Origin: Vicinamibacteria bacterium
GTDB lineage: Bacteria; Acidobacteriota; Vicinamibacteria; Vicinamibacterales; UBA8438
Assembly: GCA_022821235.1 (NCBI GenBank)
Contig: JAJEEA010000020.1
Coordinates: 1-55,653 of the forward strand
Length of the DNA: 55,653 nt
Direction: 5' to 3'
The notes beneath the pieces are model-generated. The model saw nothing but the letters and a program-made list of their open reading frames with translations. It was not told the origin of the DNA and ran no database searches. Positions 1 through 8,730 of the stretch are shown here, in pieces. The position numbers and the translations under genes were made by a program. Within the stretch, counting starts at the first letter, position 1; the number at the start of each line of letters is the position of its first letter.

Positions 1-1
1 C

Positions 2-1429
2 GCCGCCTGCGCCTGCGAGCCGGCGCTGGCGTCCTTCGGCGGGGGCGGCTTCCTCCTCGCCCTGCCCGCGGGCGGCCGACCCCGCGTCTACGACTTCTTC
101 GTGCAGACCCCGCGGCGGCGGGCCGCGGCGGCAGAGATCGAGTTCGAGCCGGTCGTCGTCGACTTCGGCCCCGCCCGGCAGGAGTTCCACATCGGCCGCG
201 GCACCGTCGCGGTGCCGGGCGTCGTCCGCGGGTTCTTCGACGTCCATCGCGACCTGTGCACCCTGCCCGCCGCCGACCTCGTCGCCCCCGCCTGCGCCCT
301 CCTGCGCGACGGCGTGGTGACGACCCCGCTGCAGGCCCGCTTCCTGCACCTGTTGCGGCCCATTCTCGGCGCCACCCCCGAGGCCCTGGCGCTCTACTCG
401 AGCCCACGCGGCGGCCCCGCCCTGATCGAGGAGGGCGAGCGCCTGCGCAATCCGGACCTCGCCGCCCTCCTGGAGCTGATGGCCGTCGAGGGGGACGACG
501 TCTTCTACCGCGGCGCGGTGGCGCAAGCGCTGGTGGAGGACCTGCGCGACGGCGGCCTCGTCGGCCTCGACGACCTCGCCGCCTACCGCACCGAGGTTAG
601 GCCCCCGCTCGCCCTCGACTACCGCGGCGTCGCGGTGCTGACCAACCCGCCGCCGTCGGCGGGCGGCGCGCTGATCGGGTTCGGCCTGGGCCTGCTGAAC
701 GGGCTGCCGGTCGCGCCGCCCGGGAGCGGCCCCGCCGTCGCGATGCTCGCCGACGTGATGCGCGCCACCCGGTCCGCGCGCGCCGAGGCGCATGGCGGCG
801 AGCCCGCGGGCGCGAACGAGGGCCTGCTCGACCCCGCCCTCCTGGCGCGGTGGCGGAACGAGGTCCGGGGACGGGCGCAGGCCGCCCGGGGCACGACCCA
901 TCTCGGGGTTATCGACGCCCGGGGCAACCTCGCCAGCCTCACCCTGTCGAACGGGGAAGGCTCGGGGCGGGTGGTCCCCGGCACCGGCGTCATGCTGAAC
1001 AACATGCTGGGCGAGGAGGACCTCAACCCCGGCGGCTTCCACCGGTGGCCGCCCGACCACCGCATGGCGTCGATGATGGCCCCGAGCGCCCTGCGGTGGC
1101 CCGACGGCCGGCTGGTGGCGACTGGCTCCGGCGGCTCGAACCGCATCCGCAGCGCCGTCCTGCAGGTGATCGTGAACCTCGTCGACCACGGGATGGACGT
1201 GGACGCGGCGGTGCGCGCGCCCCGCATCCACGTCGAGGGCCCCCTGCTCAGCGTCGAGGGGGGCCACGACGGCGAGGAAATCGCCGGGGCGCTGGCCGCG
1301 TGGCCCGAGCACCAGGTGTGGGACGACCGCAGCGTGTTCTTCGGCGGCGCGCACACGGCCGAGCGCCGCGGGGACGTTCTCGGCGGTGCCGGCGACCCGC
1401 GCCGGGACGGCGCCTCCCTCACGGTCTGA
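2..1429 (+). CDS. ggt: Gamma-glutamyltranspeptidase family protein, 5' end outside the window
   Basis: The frame is open from the first bases of the window and ends with TGA at 1427-1429, leaving 475 residues; the family is usually 520-580 residues, so only the export signal and first strands are missing. The visible N-terminal part has the glycine-rich FGGGGFL segment of the family. The self-processing site is GTTHLGVID near 890: the first Thr (codon at 893) should be the nucleophile freed by autocleavage and used to transfer or hydrolyse gamma-glutamyl groups from glutathione and related compounds. Downstream are LNNMLGEED and the GSGGSNRIR segment that builds the oxyanion region. A GTG at codon 101 is not the true start because homology continues upstream of it. 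The family is normally periplasmic or extracellular. Family assignment is firm; substrate is not shown by sequence. Confidence 0.9.
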   Translation, partial: AACACEPALASFGGGGFLLALPAGGRPRVYDFFVQTPRRRAAAAEIEFEPVVVDFGPARQEFHIGRGTVAVPGVVRGFFDVHRDLCTLPAADLVAPACALLRDGVVTTPLQARFLHLLRPILGATPEALALYSSPRGGPALIEEGERLRNPDLAALLELMAVEGDDVFYRGAVAQALVEDLRDGGLVGLDDLAAYRTEVRPPLALDYRGVAVLTNPPPSAGGALIGFGLGLLNGLPVAPPGSGPAVAMLADVMRATRSARAEAHGGEPAGANEGLLDPALLARWRNEVRGRAQAARGTTHLGVIDARGNLASLTLSNGEGSGRVVPGTGVMLNNMLGEEDLNPGGFHRWPPDHRMASMMAPSALRWPDGRLVATGSGGSNRIRSAVLQVIVNLVDHGMDVDAAVRAPRIHVEGPLLSVEGGHDGEEIAGALAAWPEHQVWDDRSVFFGGAHTAERRGDVLGGAGDPRRDGASLTV

Positions 1430-1729
1430 CCGCACCAGCCCCCGCCGCCGCGGTCCCGGAATGCCGAGATCCCGTCGGCGCCGCGGTCGGCCCCCGCCGG
1501 GGACGCCGCCGGCCCGGCCGCTAATGGGGCCGCCCGTGAGTCCGCCATGCTGCGGCGAGACCGCCTCCCGGCCGGGTGTCAGCGCGGCAACCCGGGTGTC
1601 CAGGCTCGGGGGTCGCCGCGAGAGGGCCAGCGAAGGACGGGCAGCCGCGGGTTGGCCAAGCCGCCCCGACTTGTCAAGACCTTCTCCGTCTGGCTCAGGA
1701 GGCCGGGGCGGCAACGGGTAACGCCAACT
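1430..1729. other. Intergenic region, no gene seen
   Basis: About 300 bp separates the end of ggt from the end of the convergent PIN toxin gene. Both strands have only short overlapping open frames with biased composition and no recognisable protein. I see no convincing T-tailed terminator hairpin. Confidence 0.4.
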
Positions 1730-2143
1730 TCAGATGTGCGATTCGATGAACTGACGCGGCGTGGGGACCACCACGCCGCCGCGGCAACGTGATGGGAAGT
1801 GTCGGATGTTGCCGGTCACGACAACGCTCGCGGTCGCCGCCGCAACGGCGAGGAACATCCCGTCGTTCGGATCGGGCAGTCTCGTCGACCACGGTGGAAC
1901 CGCCGCTACTCGACGACCGAATCCGTCGATGGTTGCCAACAGAACATCGACGCGACCCGGTGGCAGCGCCAACTCCGGTCGCCGGAGTACCTCTTCGTAC
2001 TCTCGACGAATCGCCTCGTCGAATACGAGCTCCAGGTGTCCAGCGAGAGCGGCTTCGACGATGCGACCCGGTGGCCCCGTAGCGGAGAGCAAACCGGAAA
2101 CGAGGACATTCGTGTCGAGGACGATCTGCATCCCCGCACTCAA
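1730..2143 (-). CDS. PIN-domain ribonuclease toxin of a type II toxin-antitoxin pair
   Basis: 137 residues forming one PIN domain of the COG1569 type. The N-terminal strand IVLDTNVLVSGLL carries the first metal-binding Asp, an Asp follows in LPDPNDGMFLA, and the TGNIRHF strand is the typical late motif. Such proteins are Mg-dependent RNases that stop translation when freed from their antitoxin. The start overlaps the end of the antitoxin gene by 4 nt (2140-2143), so the two are translationally coupled, antitoxin first. The RNA target cannot be read from sequence. Confidence 0.85.
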   Translation of the reverse strand: MSAGMQIVLDTNVLVSGLLSATGPPGRIVEAALAGHLELVFDEAIRREYEEVLRRPELALPPGRVDVLLATIDGFGRRVAAVPPWSTRLPDPNDGMFLAVAAATASVVVTGNIRHFPSRCRGGVVVPTPRQFIESHI

Positions 2144-2418
2144 CGGGGCCGTGAACGACGTGTGCGGGTGACGAGCGCATCGATGTCGGCGGACGTCATG
2201 CGGGCGACGCCGCTCGATTGACTCTCTCGGCGTATTGCCCGGAGGGCTTCGAGACCACGGGCGCGGCGTACCACCTCGATCGTCTCGTCGAGGGAACCGT
2301 CGTCGACCGGCAGCAGTACGGCGACCGGTCGACCGTTGGCGGCAGTCAGCAGGGCCTCCTCGCGGACATGAACCTGCTGCGGATGCGTGCGCAGGTCAGG
2401 GATGGCGATGGTCTTCAC
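2140..2418 (-). CDS. Phd/YefM-like antitoxin partner of the PIN toxin
   Basis: 92 residues. The N-terminal half (roughly residues 1-45) has the Phd/YefM pattern of a short strand, a helix and the RPVAVLLPV strand; the C-terminal half is charged and helical, as expected for the toxin-wrapping tail. It lies directly upstream of the PIN gene with a 4-nt overlap. The start is GTG at 2418; a TACGAT hexamer ends 6 nt before it and there is no Shine-Dalgarno sequence, so the transcript is probably leaderless. By analogy to the family it should bind its own promoter and repress it. Confidence 0.75.
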   Translation of the reverse strand: MKTIAIPDLRTHPQQVHVREEALLTAANGRPVAVLLPVDDGSLDETIEVVRRARGLEALRAIRRESQSSGVARMTSADIDALVTRTRRSRPR

Positions 2419-2424
2419 GACGAG

Positions 2425-2430
2425 ATCGTA
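2425..2430 (-). promoter_or_regulatory. -10 hexamer TACGAT of the Phd/PIN operon, leaderless start
   Basis: On the minus strand TACGAT is followed by 6 nt (2419-2424) and then the GTG start at 2418. A transcript starting 7 nt after the hexamer would begin at the start codon. No clear -35 box is visible. Confidence 0.55.
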
Positions 2431-2539
2431 TCACCGTTCTTGGGGCCGGGGCGTGATCCCTTGGGGCTGTTCCGCCGTCTCGTGGGGGCGGACGGCGCGG
2501 TCTGCCATGTCACGACCGAGTCCGTGCCCGCCCTCCAGC

Positions 2540-4768
2540 TCAAAGATCGTCGATTATCGCGTTCAGGGTCGCGCTCGGCCGCATGGCGCGCTCGACCCGG
2601 GCGTCGTCGGGGCGGTAGTAGCCGCCGATGTCGACCGGACTCCCCTGCGCGGCAAGCAGCTCGCCTGTGATGGCCGCCTCGCTCTCGGCAAGACGCGCCG
2701 CCGCCACCGCGAAGCGGGCCTTCAGCTCGGCGTCCTCGTCCTGGGCGGCGAGGGCCTGCGCCCAGTAGAGGGCGAGGTAGAACGTGCTGCCCCGGTTGTC
2801 GATCTCGTCGACCTTCCGCGACGGGTAGCGGGCGTTCTCGAGGTAGGACCCGATGGCCTGGTCCAGGGTCTTCGCCAGCAGCGCCGCCCGGGCGTTGCCG
2901 GTCCGCGACGCAATCAGCTCGAGCGACGGCACGAGAGCGCAGTACTCCCCGAGCGAGTCCCAGCGCAGGTGCCCTTCCCGCAGCATCTGCTCGACGTGTT
3001 TGGGGGCCGAGCCGCCGGCCCCGGTCTCGAAGAGGCCGCCGCCGTTGAGGAGCGGCACGATGGACAGCATGCGGGCGCTCGTCCCCAGCTCGAGGATGGG
3101 GAAGAGATCGGTGAGGTAGTCCCTCAGGACGTTGCCGGTCACCGCGATGGCGTCCTCGCCGCGGCGCACGCGGGCGAGCGAGAAGCGCATGGCGTCGACC
3201 GGCTTCAGGATGCGGATGTCCAGCCCCTCGGTGTCGTGCTCCGGCAGGCAGGCGCGCACCTTGGCGATGATCTGCGCGTCGTGGGCCCGCGCCTCGTCGA
3301 GCCAGAACACCGCCGGCGCCCCCGACGCCCGCGCCCGGCCGACCGCGAGCCGGACCCAGTCGCGGATGGGCTCGTCCTTGGTCTGGCACATGCGGAAGAT
3401 GTCGCCGGTGCCCACCGCCTGCTCGAGGAGGACGGCGCCGTCGCCGGCGACGACCCGGATGGTCCCGGGGCCGGGCCCCGTGAAGGTCTTGTCGTGCGAG
3501 CCGTACTCCTCCGCCTTGCGCGCCATCAGCCCGACGTTCGACACGTTGCCCATCGTCGCGGGGTCGAACTGGCCGTGCTGCCGGCAGTCCTCGAGGATGG
3601 CCTGGTACATGGTGGCGTAGGAACGGTCGGGCACCATCGCCACCGTGTCCTGCAGCTCGTCGGCGGCGTTCCACATGCGGCCGCCGTCGCGGACGACGTT
3701 GGGCATAGACGCGTCGATGATGACGTTGTTCGGCACGTGCAGGTTGGTGATGCCCTTGCGCGAGTCGACCATCGCGAGGGGGGGCCTCTCGGCGTACACC
3801 GCGTCGATGTCGGCCTCGATGGCGGCGCGCTCGTCCGCCGGCAGCTTCGCGACCTTCTCCAGCACGCCGGCCACGCCATCGTTCACGTTGGCGCCGATGG
3901 CACGCAGGGTGTCCGCGTGCTTCCGCAGGGCCGGCTCGTAGTACACCGACACGCAGTGGCCGAACATGATGGGGTCGGAGACCTTCATCATCGTCGCCTT
4001 GAGGTGGAGCGACAGCAGGGTCCCGTCCTCCCTCGCCTCCTCGATGGTGCGGCTGAAGAAGGCGCGCAGGGCGGCCACGTTCATGACCGCGGCGTCGACC
4101 ACCTCGCCCGCCTCGAGCGGCACCCGCTCCTTCAGGACGGTGACCGCCCCGGCAGCGTCGACGAACTCGATGCGCACGTCGCACGGGGCCTCGACGGTGA
4201 CGGACCGTTCGCTGCCGAAGAAGTCGCCCTCCGCCATGTGGGCGACCCGGGCCTTCGACCCGTCGGCCGGCCACGGCTTCATCATGCGGTGCGGGTGCTT
4301 CTGCGCGAACCGCTTCACGGCGGCGGCGGGCCGGCGGTCGGAGTTGCCCTCGCGGAGGACCGGGTTCACGGCCGACCCCAGGACGGCGGCGTAGCGTGCC
4401 CGCACCGCCCGCTCGCCCTCGTTCGCGGGCTCCTCCGGGTAGTCGGGGACGTCGAACCCCTGACCCTGCAGCTCGGCAACGGCCGCCCGCAACTGGGGGA
4501 CGGTGGCGCTGATGTTGGGCAGCTTGACGATGTTGGCGGCCGGGGTCCGGGCCAGCTCGCCCAGCGCCGCGAGGTGGTCGGGGACGCGCTGGTCCTCGCG
4601 CAGCCGGTCGGGAAACGCGGCGAGGATGCGCCCCGCGAGCGAGATGTCGCGGGTCTCGACCTCGACCCCCGTCCCCTTGGTGAACGCCCGTACGAGCGGC
4701 AGCAACGCGAACGTGGCGAGCGCCGGCGCTTCATCGATCTTCGTCCAGATGATGGTGGAAGCTGACAT
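2540..4768 (-). CDS. icd: NADP-dependent isocitrate dehydrogenase, monomeric type
   Basis: 742 residues, the usual length of the monomeric (IDH II) family, which converts isocitrate to 2-oxoglutarate, CO2 and NADPH in the TCA cycle. Family segments are clear throughout, among them [14 protein letters not shown] at the N-terminus, [40 protein letters not shown] and the C-terminal GGYYRPDD. I chose ATG 4768 because it starts the conserved N-terminal strand and has a GGGGAG ribosome site 5 nt upstream; the same frame stays open far upstream but only as antisense of the next genes. It is divergent from the CoA-transferase gene with 147 bp between them. A TACGAT hexamer on the minus strand about 70 bp upstream could be its -10 box. 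Confidence 0.97.
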   Translation of the reverse strand: MSASTIIWTKIDEAPALATFALLPLVRAFTKGTGVEVETRDISLAGRILAAFPDRLREDQRVPDHLAALGELARTPAANIVKLPNISATVPQLRAAVAELQGQGFDVPDYPEEPANEGERAVRARYAAVLGSAVNPVLREGNSDRRPAAAVKRFAQKHPHRMMKPWPADGSKARVAHMAEGDFFGSERSVTVEAPCDVRIEFVDAAGAVTVLKERVPLEAGEVVDAAVMNVAALRAFFSRTIEEAREDGTLLSLHLKATMMKVSDPIMFGHCVSVYYEPALRKHADTLRAIGANVNDGVAGVLEKVAKLPADERAAIEADIDAVYAERPPLAMVDSRKGITNLHVPNNVIIDASMPNVVRDGGRMWNAADELQDTVAMVPDRSYATMYQAILEDCRQHGQFDPATMGNVSNVGLMARKAEEYGSHDKTFTGPGPGTIRVVAGDGAVLLEQAVGTGDIFRMCQTKDEPIRDWVRLAVGRARASGAPAVFWLDEARAHDAQIIAKVRACLPEHDTEGLDIRILKPVDAMRFSLARVRRGEDAIAVTGNVLRDYLTDLFPILELGTSARMLSIVPLLNGGGLFETGAGGSAPKHVEQMLREGHLRWDSLGEYCALVPSLELIASRTGNARAALLAKTLDQAIGSYLENARYPSRKVDEIDNRGSTFYLALYWAQALAAQDEDAELKARFAVAAARLAESEAAITGELLAAQGSPVDIGGYYRPDDARVERAMRPSATLNAIIDDL

Positions 4769-4897
4769 GGTCTCCCCGAGATAGCGGCGTCGAGCCGTCT
4801 TTGGACCGGCCCCGGAGGGGCGCAGATCCGATAATCGTACCCGATCCGCGCCGCCGGCACACGGCGTCGCACGGCGTCGCGGCGGCGCCGGTGGGGA

Positions 4898-4903
4898 TAT
4901 AAT
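4898..4903 (+). promoter_or_regulatory. -10 hexamer TATAAT of the CaiB-family gene
   Basis: A perfect TATAAT lies 12 nt before the ATG at 4916. A start 7 nt after it gives a leader of about 6 nt, too short for a Shine-Dalgarno sequence. No consensus -35 box is visible at the right distance. Confidence 0.55.
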
Positions 4904-4915
4904 TCCGTCCCTGCA

Positions 4916-6133
4916 ATGCCGCCACTGCATGGGCTGCGCGTCGTCGACCTGACCCGGGTGTTGGCCGGGCCCTACTGCGCCATGATGCTGGGCGACATGG
5001 GGGCCGACGTCGTCAAGGTCGAGGAACCCTCGCACGGCGACGACACGCGGGCGTGGGCGCCGTTCGCGGACGGCGTGAGCACCTTCTTCCTGGGCCTGAA
5101 CCGCAGCAAGCGCAGCGTCGCCCTCGACCTGAAGACACCGGCCGGGGCCGGCGCCCTGAGAGGCCTGCTCGCCGAGGCCGACGTCCTGATCGAGAACTTC
5201 AGGCCGGGCAGCCTCAAGAAGCTGGGCTTCGACTACGAGTCGGTCCGCGGCGACTTCCCCCAGTTGATCTACTGCTCGGTCACCGGCTACGGCCAGCAAG
5301 GCCCCAAGAGCAGCCTCCCCGGCTACGACGCGGTCATCCAGGGCGAGTCGGGGGTCATGCACGTCACCGGCTCGCCGAACGGCCCCCCGACCCGGGTCGG
5401 GGTCGCGATGACCGACTTCCTGGCCGGGCTCTACGCCATGAACGGCATCCTCCTCGCGCTGCGCGACCGCGACGAGACGGGGCTGGGGCAGCACGTCGAC
5501 ATCGCCCTCCTCGACTCGATGACGTCGACGCTGGCCCTGCCCGCCAACGTCCTCTTCGCCACCGGGGAGGAGCTGGGGCGCGAGGGCAACGACCACCATT
5601 CGCTGACCCCCTACGAGGCGCTCGAGGTGAGCGACGGCCTGGTGATGATCGCGGTCGGAAACCAGCGCCTCTGGCGCCAGTTCTGCCGGGCCATCGGCCG
5701 GCCGGAGCTGGAGGCCCACCCGCGGTTCGTCACCAACACCGAGCGCATGCGGCACCGGGACGAGCTGAAGACCCTGCTCGGCTCGCTGCTCGGGACGTGG
5801 ACCCGCGACGAGGTGATCGAGCGCCTGCGGGCCCATGCGGTCCCCTGCGGGCAGGTGCGCTCGCTGGCCGAGGCCCTCGCCGACCCCCAGCTCGCGGCCC
5901 GCGACATGGTGGTCGAGCTGGACCATCCGCGGCTCGGCGCCATCCGGGCGCTGGGGAATCCGATCAAGCTGTCGCGCACGCCGGCCGTCGTCGACCGTCC
6001 TCCGCCGGCCCTCGGCGAGCACACGGAAGAGATCCTGGCAGAGCTGCCGGGCGGCCCGCCGGCCGCGTCGGCGGCGGAGACGCCGCCAACCGAGACGGCG
6101 CCGGCCGCGGTCACGGCCGACGTCGGGGAGTGA
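4916..6133 (+). CDS. CaiB/BaiF-family (class III) CoA-transferase
   Basis: 405 residues. The N-terminal [17 protein letters not shown] motif, [30 protein letters not shown], and VTGYGQQGP are diagnostic for class III CoA-transferases. Asp167 in VAMTDFLAG matches the catalytic Asp that forms the acyl anhydride and CoA-thioester intermediates. The family moves CoA between carboxylic acids such as formate/oxalate, carnitine or benzylsuccinate, or racemises methyl-acyl-CoAs; which applies here cannot be told. The last ~40 residues are a low-complexity Pro/Ala/Glu tail. The next gene starts 3 nt after the stop, so they are co-transcribed. Confidence 0.93.
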   Translation: MPPLHGLRVVDLTRVLAGPYCAMMLGDMGADVVKVEEPSHGDDTRAWAPFADGVSTFFLGLNRSKRSVALDLKTPAGAGALRGLLAEADVLIENFRPGSLKKLGFDYESVRGDFPQLIYCSVTGYGQQGPKSSLPGYDAVIQGESGVMHVTGSPNGPPTRVGVAMTDFLAGLYAMNGILLALRDRDETGLGQHVDIALLDSMTSTLALPANVLFATGEELGREGNDHHSLTPYEALEVSDGLVMIAVGNQRLWRQFCRAIGRPELEAHPRFVTNTERMRHRDELKTLLGSLLGTWTRDEVIERLRAHAVPCGQVRSLAEALADPQLAARDMVVELDHPRLGAIRALGNPIKLSRTPAVVDRPPPALGEHTEEILAELPGGPPAASAAETPPTETAPAAVTADVGE

Positions 6134-6136
6134 CGG

Positions 6137-7057
6137 ATGGACCATCCGAGAACCACGCTGGACGAGCCCGGACGGGACGGGCGGAGGGGCGGCGAGGCCG
6201 GGCCGGCGCGGTCGCCCGGCGGATCCGCGTTCGGCCACACCCGTCCTGCCGGCGCCCGCCCCGTTCGTCGCCGCGGGCTTCTGGCCGGGCGTCTCGCCTG
6301 CATCGGCGTGCTGCTGGCCGCCGCACCCGGCGCGCAGGCGCAGGACGGCGCCCGTTTCGGGGGCCGCCTCTCGATCGTCCCGGTCGATTTCGCGACGCGG
6401 CCGAACGTGTCGGGCTCGGGCGAAGCCGAGGCCGTGCTCGAGGACCGCACCCTCACGGTCGCCGGCACCTTCGAGGGGCTGAGCTCGCCGGCCACCGAGG
6501 CCCATCTCCACCGGGCCCCGCCGGCCCGGCGCGGACCCGCGGTGTTCGCCCTCGAGGTCACCGGCGCCGCGGCGGGCCGGGTCGACGGCGAGGTCGAGCT
6601 CGACGACAGGCAGGTGGAGGCGCTGCGTCGGGGCGAGTACTACGTGCAGATCGCGACCCGGAACAACCCCGACGGGGAGATCCGCGGATGGCTGCTGCCC
6701 CGCGACGAGGAGGCGCCCGAGGCGGCGGCGCCGGCGCCGGCCCGCTACCTGGCCAGTCAGGCGCGGACCGGTGAGCTCGCGTACCGCGACGTCTGCGCCT
6801 CGTGCCACCAGCGCGACCTGAGCGGCGGCTTCGACACCCCGGAGCTGGCCGGATCCGCATTCCGCAGCATGTGGACCGGCCGGCCGGTGCGCGAGTTGGT
6901 CGGCTACGTCAAGGCGGCGATGCCGCCGGCGGGCCGCCAGCCGGACGAGGACACACTGACCGCCATCGTCGCCTACATCCTGCGGGAGAACGGCGCGGCC
7001 CCCGGCGGCCTCGCGCTGTCTTCGGCATCGGCGGGAACAATCGCAATCGGCCCCTGA
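6137..7057 (+). CDS. Exported CHRD domain - cytochrome c fusion protein
   Basis: 306 residues. A hydrophobic signal segment (about 48-66, ending PGAQAQ) follows an unusually long basic N-terminus, so the true start could lie downstream, though no better Met codon exists. Residues ~73-188 form a CHRD domain (conserved EAHLHRAPP and [10 protein letters not shown]). After an Ala/Pro linker, ~205-285 is a class I cytochrome c with CASCH at 220-224 for covalent haem and Met262 in AAMPPAG as the likely sixth ligand. It should act in the periplasm as an electron carrier or electron-transfer module. It sits 3 nt behind the CoA-transferase, but a functional link is not evident. Confidence 0.85.
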   Translation: MDHPRTTLDEPGRDGRRGGEAGPARSPGGSAFGHTRPAGARPVRRRGLLAGRLACIGVLLAAAPGAQAQDGARFGGRLSIVPVDFATRPNVSGSGEAEAVLEDRTLTVAGTFEGLSSPATEAHLHRAPPARRGPAVFALEVTGAAAGRVDGEVELDDRQVEALRRGEYYVQIATRNNPDGEIRGWLLPRDEEAPEAAAPAPARYLASQARTGELAYRDVCASCHQRDLSGGFDTPELAGSAFRSMWTGRPVRELVGYVKAAMPPAGRQPDEDTLTAIVAYILRENGAAPGGLALSSASAGTIAIGP

Positions 7058-7297
7058 CACGGGTGTGCGCGACGGGGCGGCAAGACGCCGCCGAGCACGG
7101 CGCCAATCGCCAACCCGGCCTCCGCCGGGGCGATCGGCTCACGAATCCGTGCTGCACGCTGACACGGGAACGGCTGGCGGTACGGCGGGCATCTGCTTTA
7201 TCATAGATGGGGAGCCTGTGTCGAAGGTCCCCACGCCGCACCACGGGCTCCGGGCGGCCCACGAGCCGCACCGGGTTTCTTGATCGGGGTGTCGTGT

Positions 7298-8110
7298 ATG
7301 GCGGTACGTCCGCGCGGCCGGAGCACGGGGCCGTTCGTCGGCGTTGTCGCACTGGCGATAGTCGCCGGTGTCGCCTCGTACGACTTCTTCCTCGCGGACC
7401 CGGGTGTCGAGGGGGGCGCGCCCTCCCGCGAGGAAACGCCGGCTCCCGCGCCGCCGGCCGTGGACGCCGCTCCGGCCCCCCCACCCGACCCGCGGGTTTC
7501 TCTCGACGAGAGCGACGGCCGGGTCCGGAACCTGGTGGCGAAGCTGTCATCTCACCCGGGCCTGGCCGCGTGGCTCATTCCCGACGACCTGGTCCGCATC
7601 TTCGTCGTGGTGGTGGACAACGTCGCCGACGGCCACACGCCGGACCGGCACCTGCCGCCGTGGCGCCCGACCCGGCGCTTCCAGACCGCCGGCTCGTCCC
7701 GCGAGCTCCACGTCGACCCCGTCAGCCACTCGCGCTACGACACCCACGCCGAGATCGTGGCCGCGATAGAGCCGGCGGCGGCGGCCAGGCTCTATCACCA
7801 CCTCCAGCCGCTCATCGCCACGGCCTACGCCGAGCTGGGACGTACCGGGGACGAGTTCGACGCGACGGTGCTGCGCGCCTTGCGCAACCTCCTCGAGACC
7901 CCGGTGCTGGAGCGCGAGGCCCGGCTGATTCACCGCGCCCCGTTCTTCGAGTTCGCGGACCCCGCGCTCGAGGAGCTCCTGCCCGTCCAGAAGCAGTTTC
8001 TCGGCATGGGCCCGCGCAACGTGCGGGCGGTGCAGGCCAGCCTGCTGGAGATCGCCGAGGCGATCGGATTCGACGTCGCGAGCCTGCCGGTCCCCGAGGT
8101 CCTCCGATAA
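7298..8110 (+). CDS. DUF3014 family membrane-anchored protein
   Basis: About 270 residues: one N-terminal membrane helix (GVVALAIVAGVASYDFFL), a Pro/Ala-rich linker of about 45 residues, then a helical domain with the DUF3014 signatures LDESDGRVRNL, DDLVRIFVVVVDNVADG and LQPLIATAYAELG. The domain probably sits in the periplasm; its function is unknown. I prefer ATG 7298 to the in-frame TTG at 7280, since neither has a good ribosome site and the ATG places a short basic segment before the helix. About 240 bp without a recognisable feature precede it; dut follows after 25 bp. Confidence 0.8.
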   Translation: MAVRPRGRSTGPFVGVVALAIVAGVASYDFFLADPGVEGGAPSREETPAPAPPAVDAAPAPPPDPRVSLDESDGRVRNLVAKLSSHPGLAAWLIPDDLVRIFVVVVDNVADGHTPDRHLPPWRPTRRFQTAGSSRELHVDPVSHSRYDTHAEIVAAIEPAAAARLYHHLQPLIATAYAELGRTGDEFDATVLRALRNLLETPVLEREARLIHRAPFFEFADPALEELLPVQKQFLGMGPRNVRAVQASLLEIAEAIGFDVASLPVPEVLR

Positions 8111-8135
8111 GGGTGCTCCCGGCATCGACGCCCCC

Positions 8136-8564
8136 ATGCGGCTCATCGTGAAGCGTCTCGACTGCGCCGGGGCCCGCCTGCCCGAGCGCGCGCACCCCGG
8201 CGATGCCGGGCTCGACCTGTTCGCGGCCGCCGACGTCGACATCCCCCCCGGCGAGGCCCGGCTCGTCGGCACCGGGCTCGCCATCGAGCTGCCCCCCGGC
8301 ACCGAAGGTCAGATACGGCCGCGGAGCGGCCTCGCCCTCCGCCACGCGGTCACCGTGCTGAACGCGCCGGGCACCGTCGATGCCGGCTATCGTGGCGAGA
8401 TCGGCATCCTTCTCGTCAACCACGGCCGCGAGGCCTTCCGGATGCGGCGCGGCATGAGGGTGGCGCAGCTCGTGGTGACGCCGGTCGTCGAGGTGGAAGT
8501 CGTCGAGGCGGACGCGCTGTCGGAGACGTCGCGGGCCGGAGGCGGCTTCGGGTCGACGGGGTGA
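8136..8564 (+). CDS. dut: dUTP diphosphatase
   Basis: 142 residues, typical of the trimeric dUTPase family that hydrolyses dUTP to dUMP and pyrophosphate, keeping uracil out of DNA and feeding dTMP synthesis. All five motifs are present in order: HPGDAGLDLFA, RPRSGLA, GTVDAGYRGEIG (with the catalytic Asp and Tyr), RVAQLVV and the C-terminal RAGGGFGSTG that folds over the active site. The final codons lie inside the first copy of a 35-bp tandem repeat that runs on into the intergenic region. Confidence 0.97.
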   Translation: MRLIVKRLDCAGARLPERAHPGDAGLDLFAAADVDIPPGEARLVGTGLAIELPPGTEGQIRPRSGLALRHAVTVLNAPGTVDAGYRGEIGILLVNHGREAFRMRRGMRVAQLVVTPVVEVEVVEADALSETSRAGGGFGSTG

Positions 8565-8720
8565 TACGGGTCCACGGCGTGTGCGGGTCGACGGGGTGAT
8601 ACGGGTCCACGGCGTGTGCGGGGTCGACCGCGTAATGCGCGCGACGCGGTGATATGGGTCGACGAAGTGTTCGACGGGGTCGACGGGGTGATGCGAATCG
8701 ACAGGGTGATATGGTGAGAT
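8549..8720 (+). repeat. Tandem 35-bp repeat spanning the dut 3' end
   Basis: Two identical 35-bp copies lie at 8549-8583 and 8584-8618; the first begins inside the last codons of dut and contains its stop. Degenerate copies (GGTCGACG, GGTGATAYGG cores) continue to about 8720, just before nadE. Each unit contains a TGATAYGG core resembling an extended -10 element, and the last of these (TATGGT at 8710-8715) lies 15 nt before the nadE start. Confidence 0.8.
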
Positions 8721-8730
8721 CGCCGACGCC

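Noticed and set aside
2387-4765. Long plus-strand open frame over icd
   Set aside because: Antisense to a clear isocitrate dehydrogenase; a by-product of high GC with few stop codons. Rich in Arg, Gly and Val without domains.
4769-7060. Upstream extension of the icd reading frame to about 1500 codons on the minus strand
   Set aside because: It is antisense to the CaiB and CHRD-cytochrome genes, has no protein-like composition, and the ribosome site and homology of icd begin at 4768.
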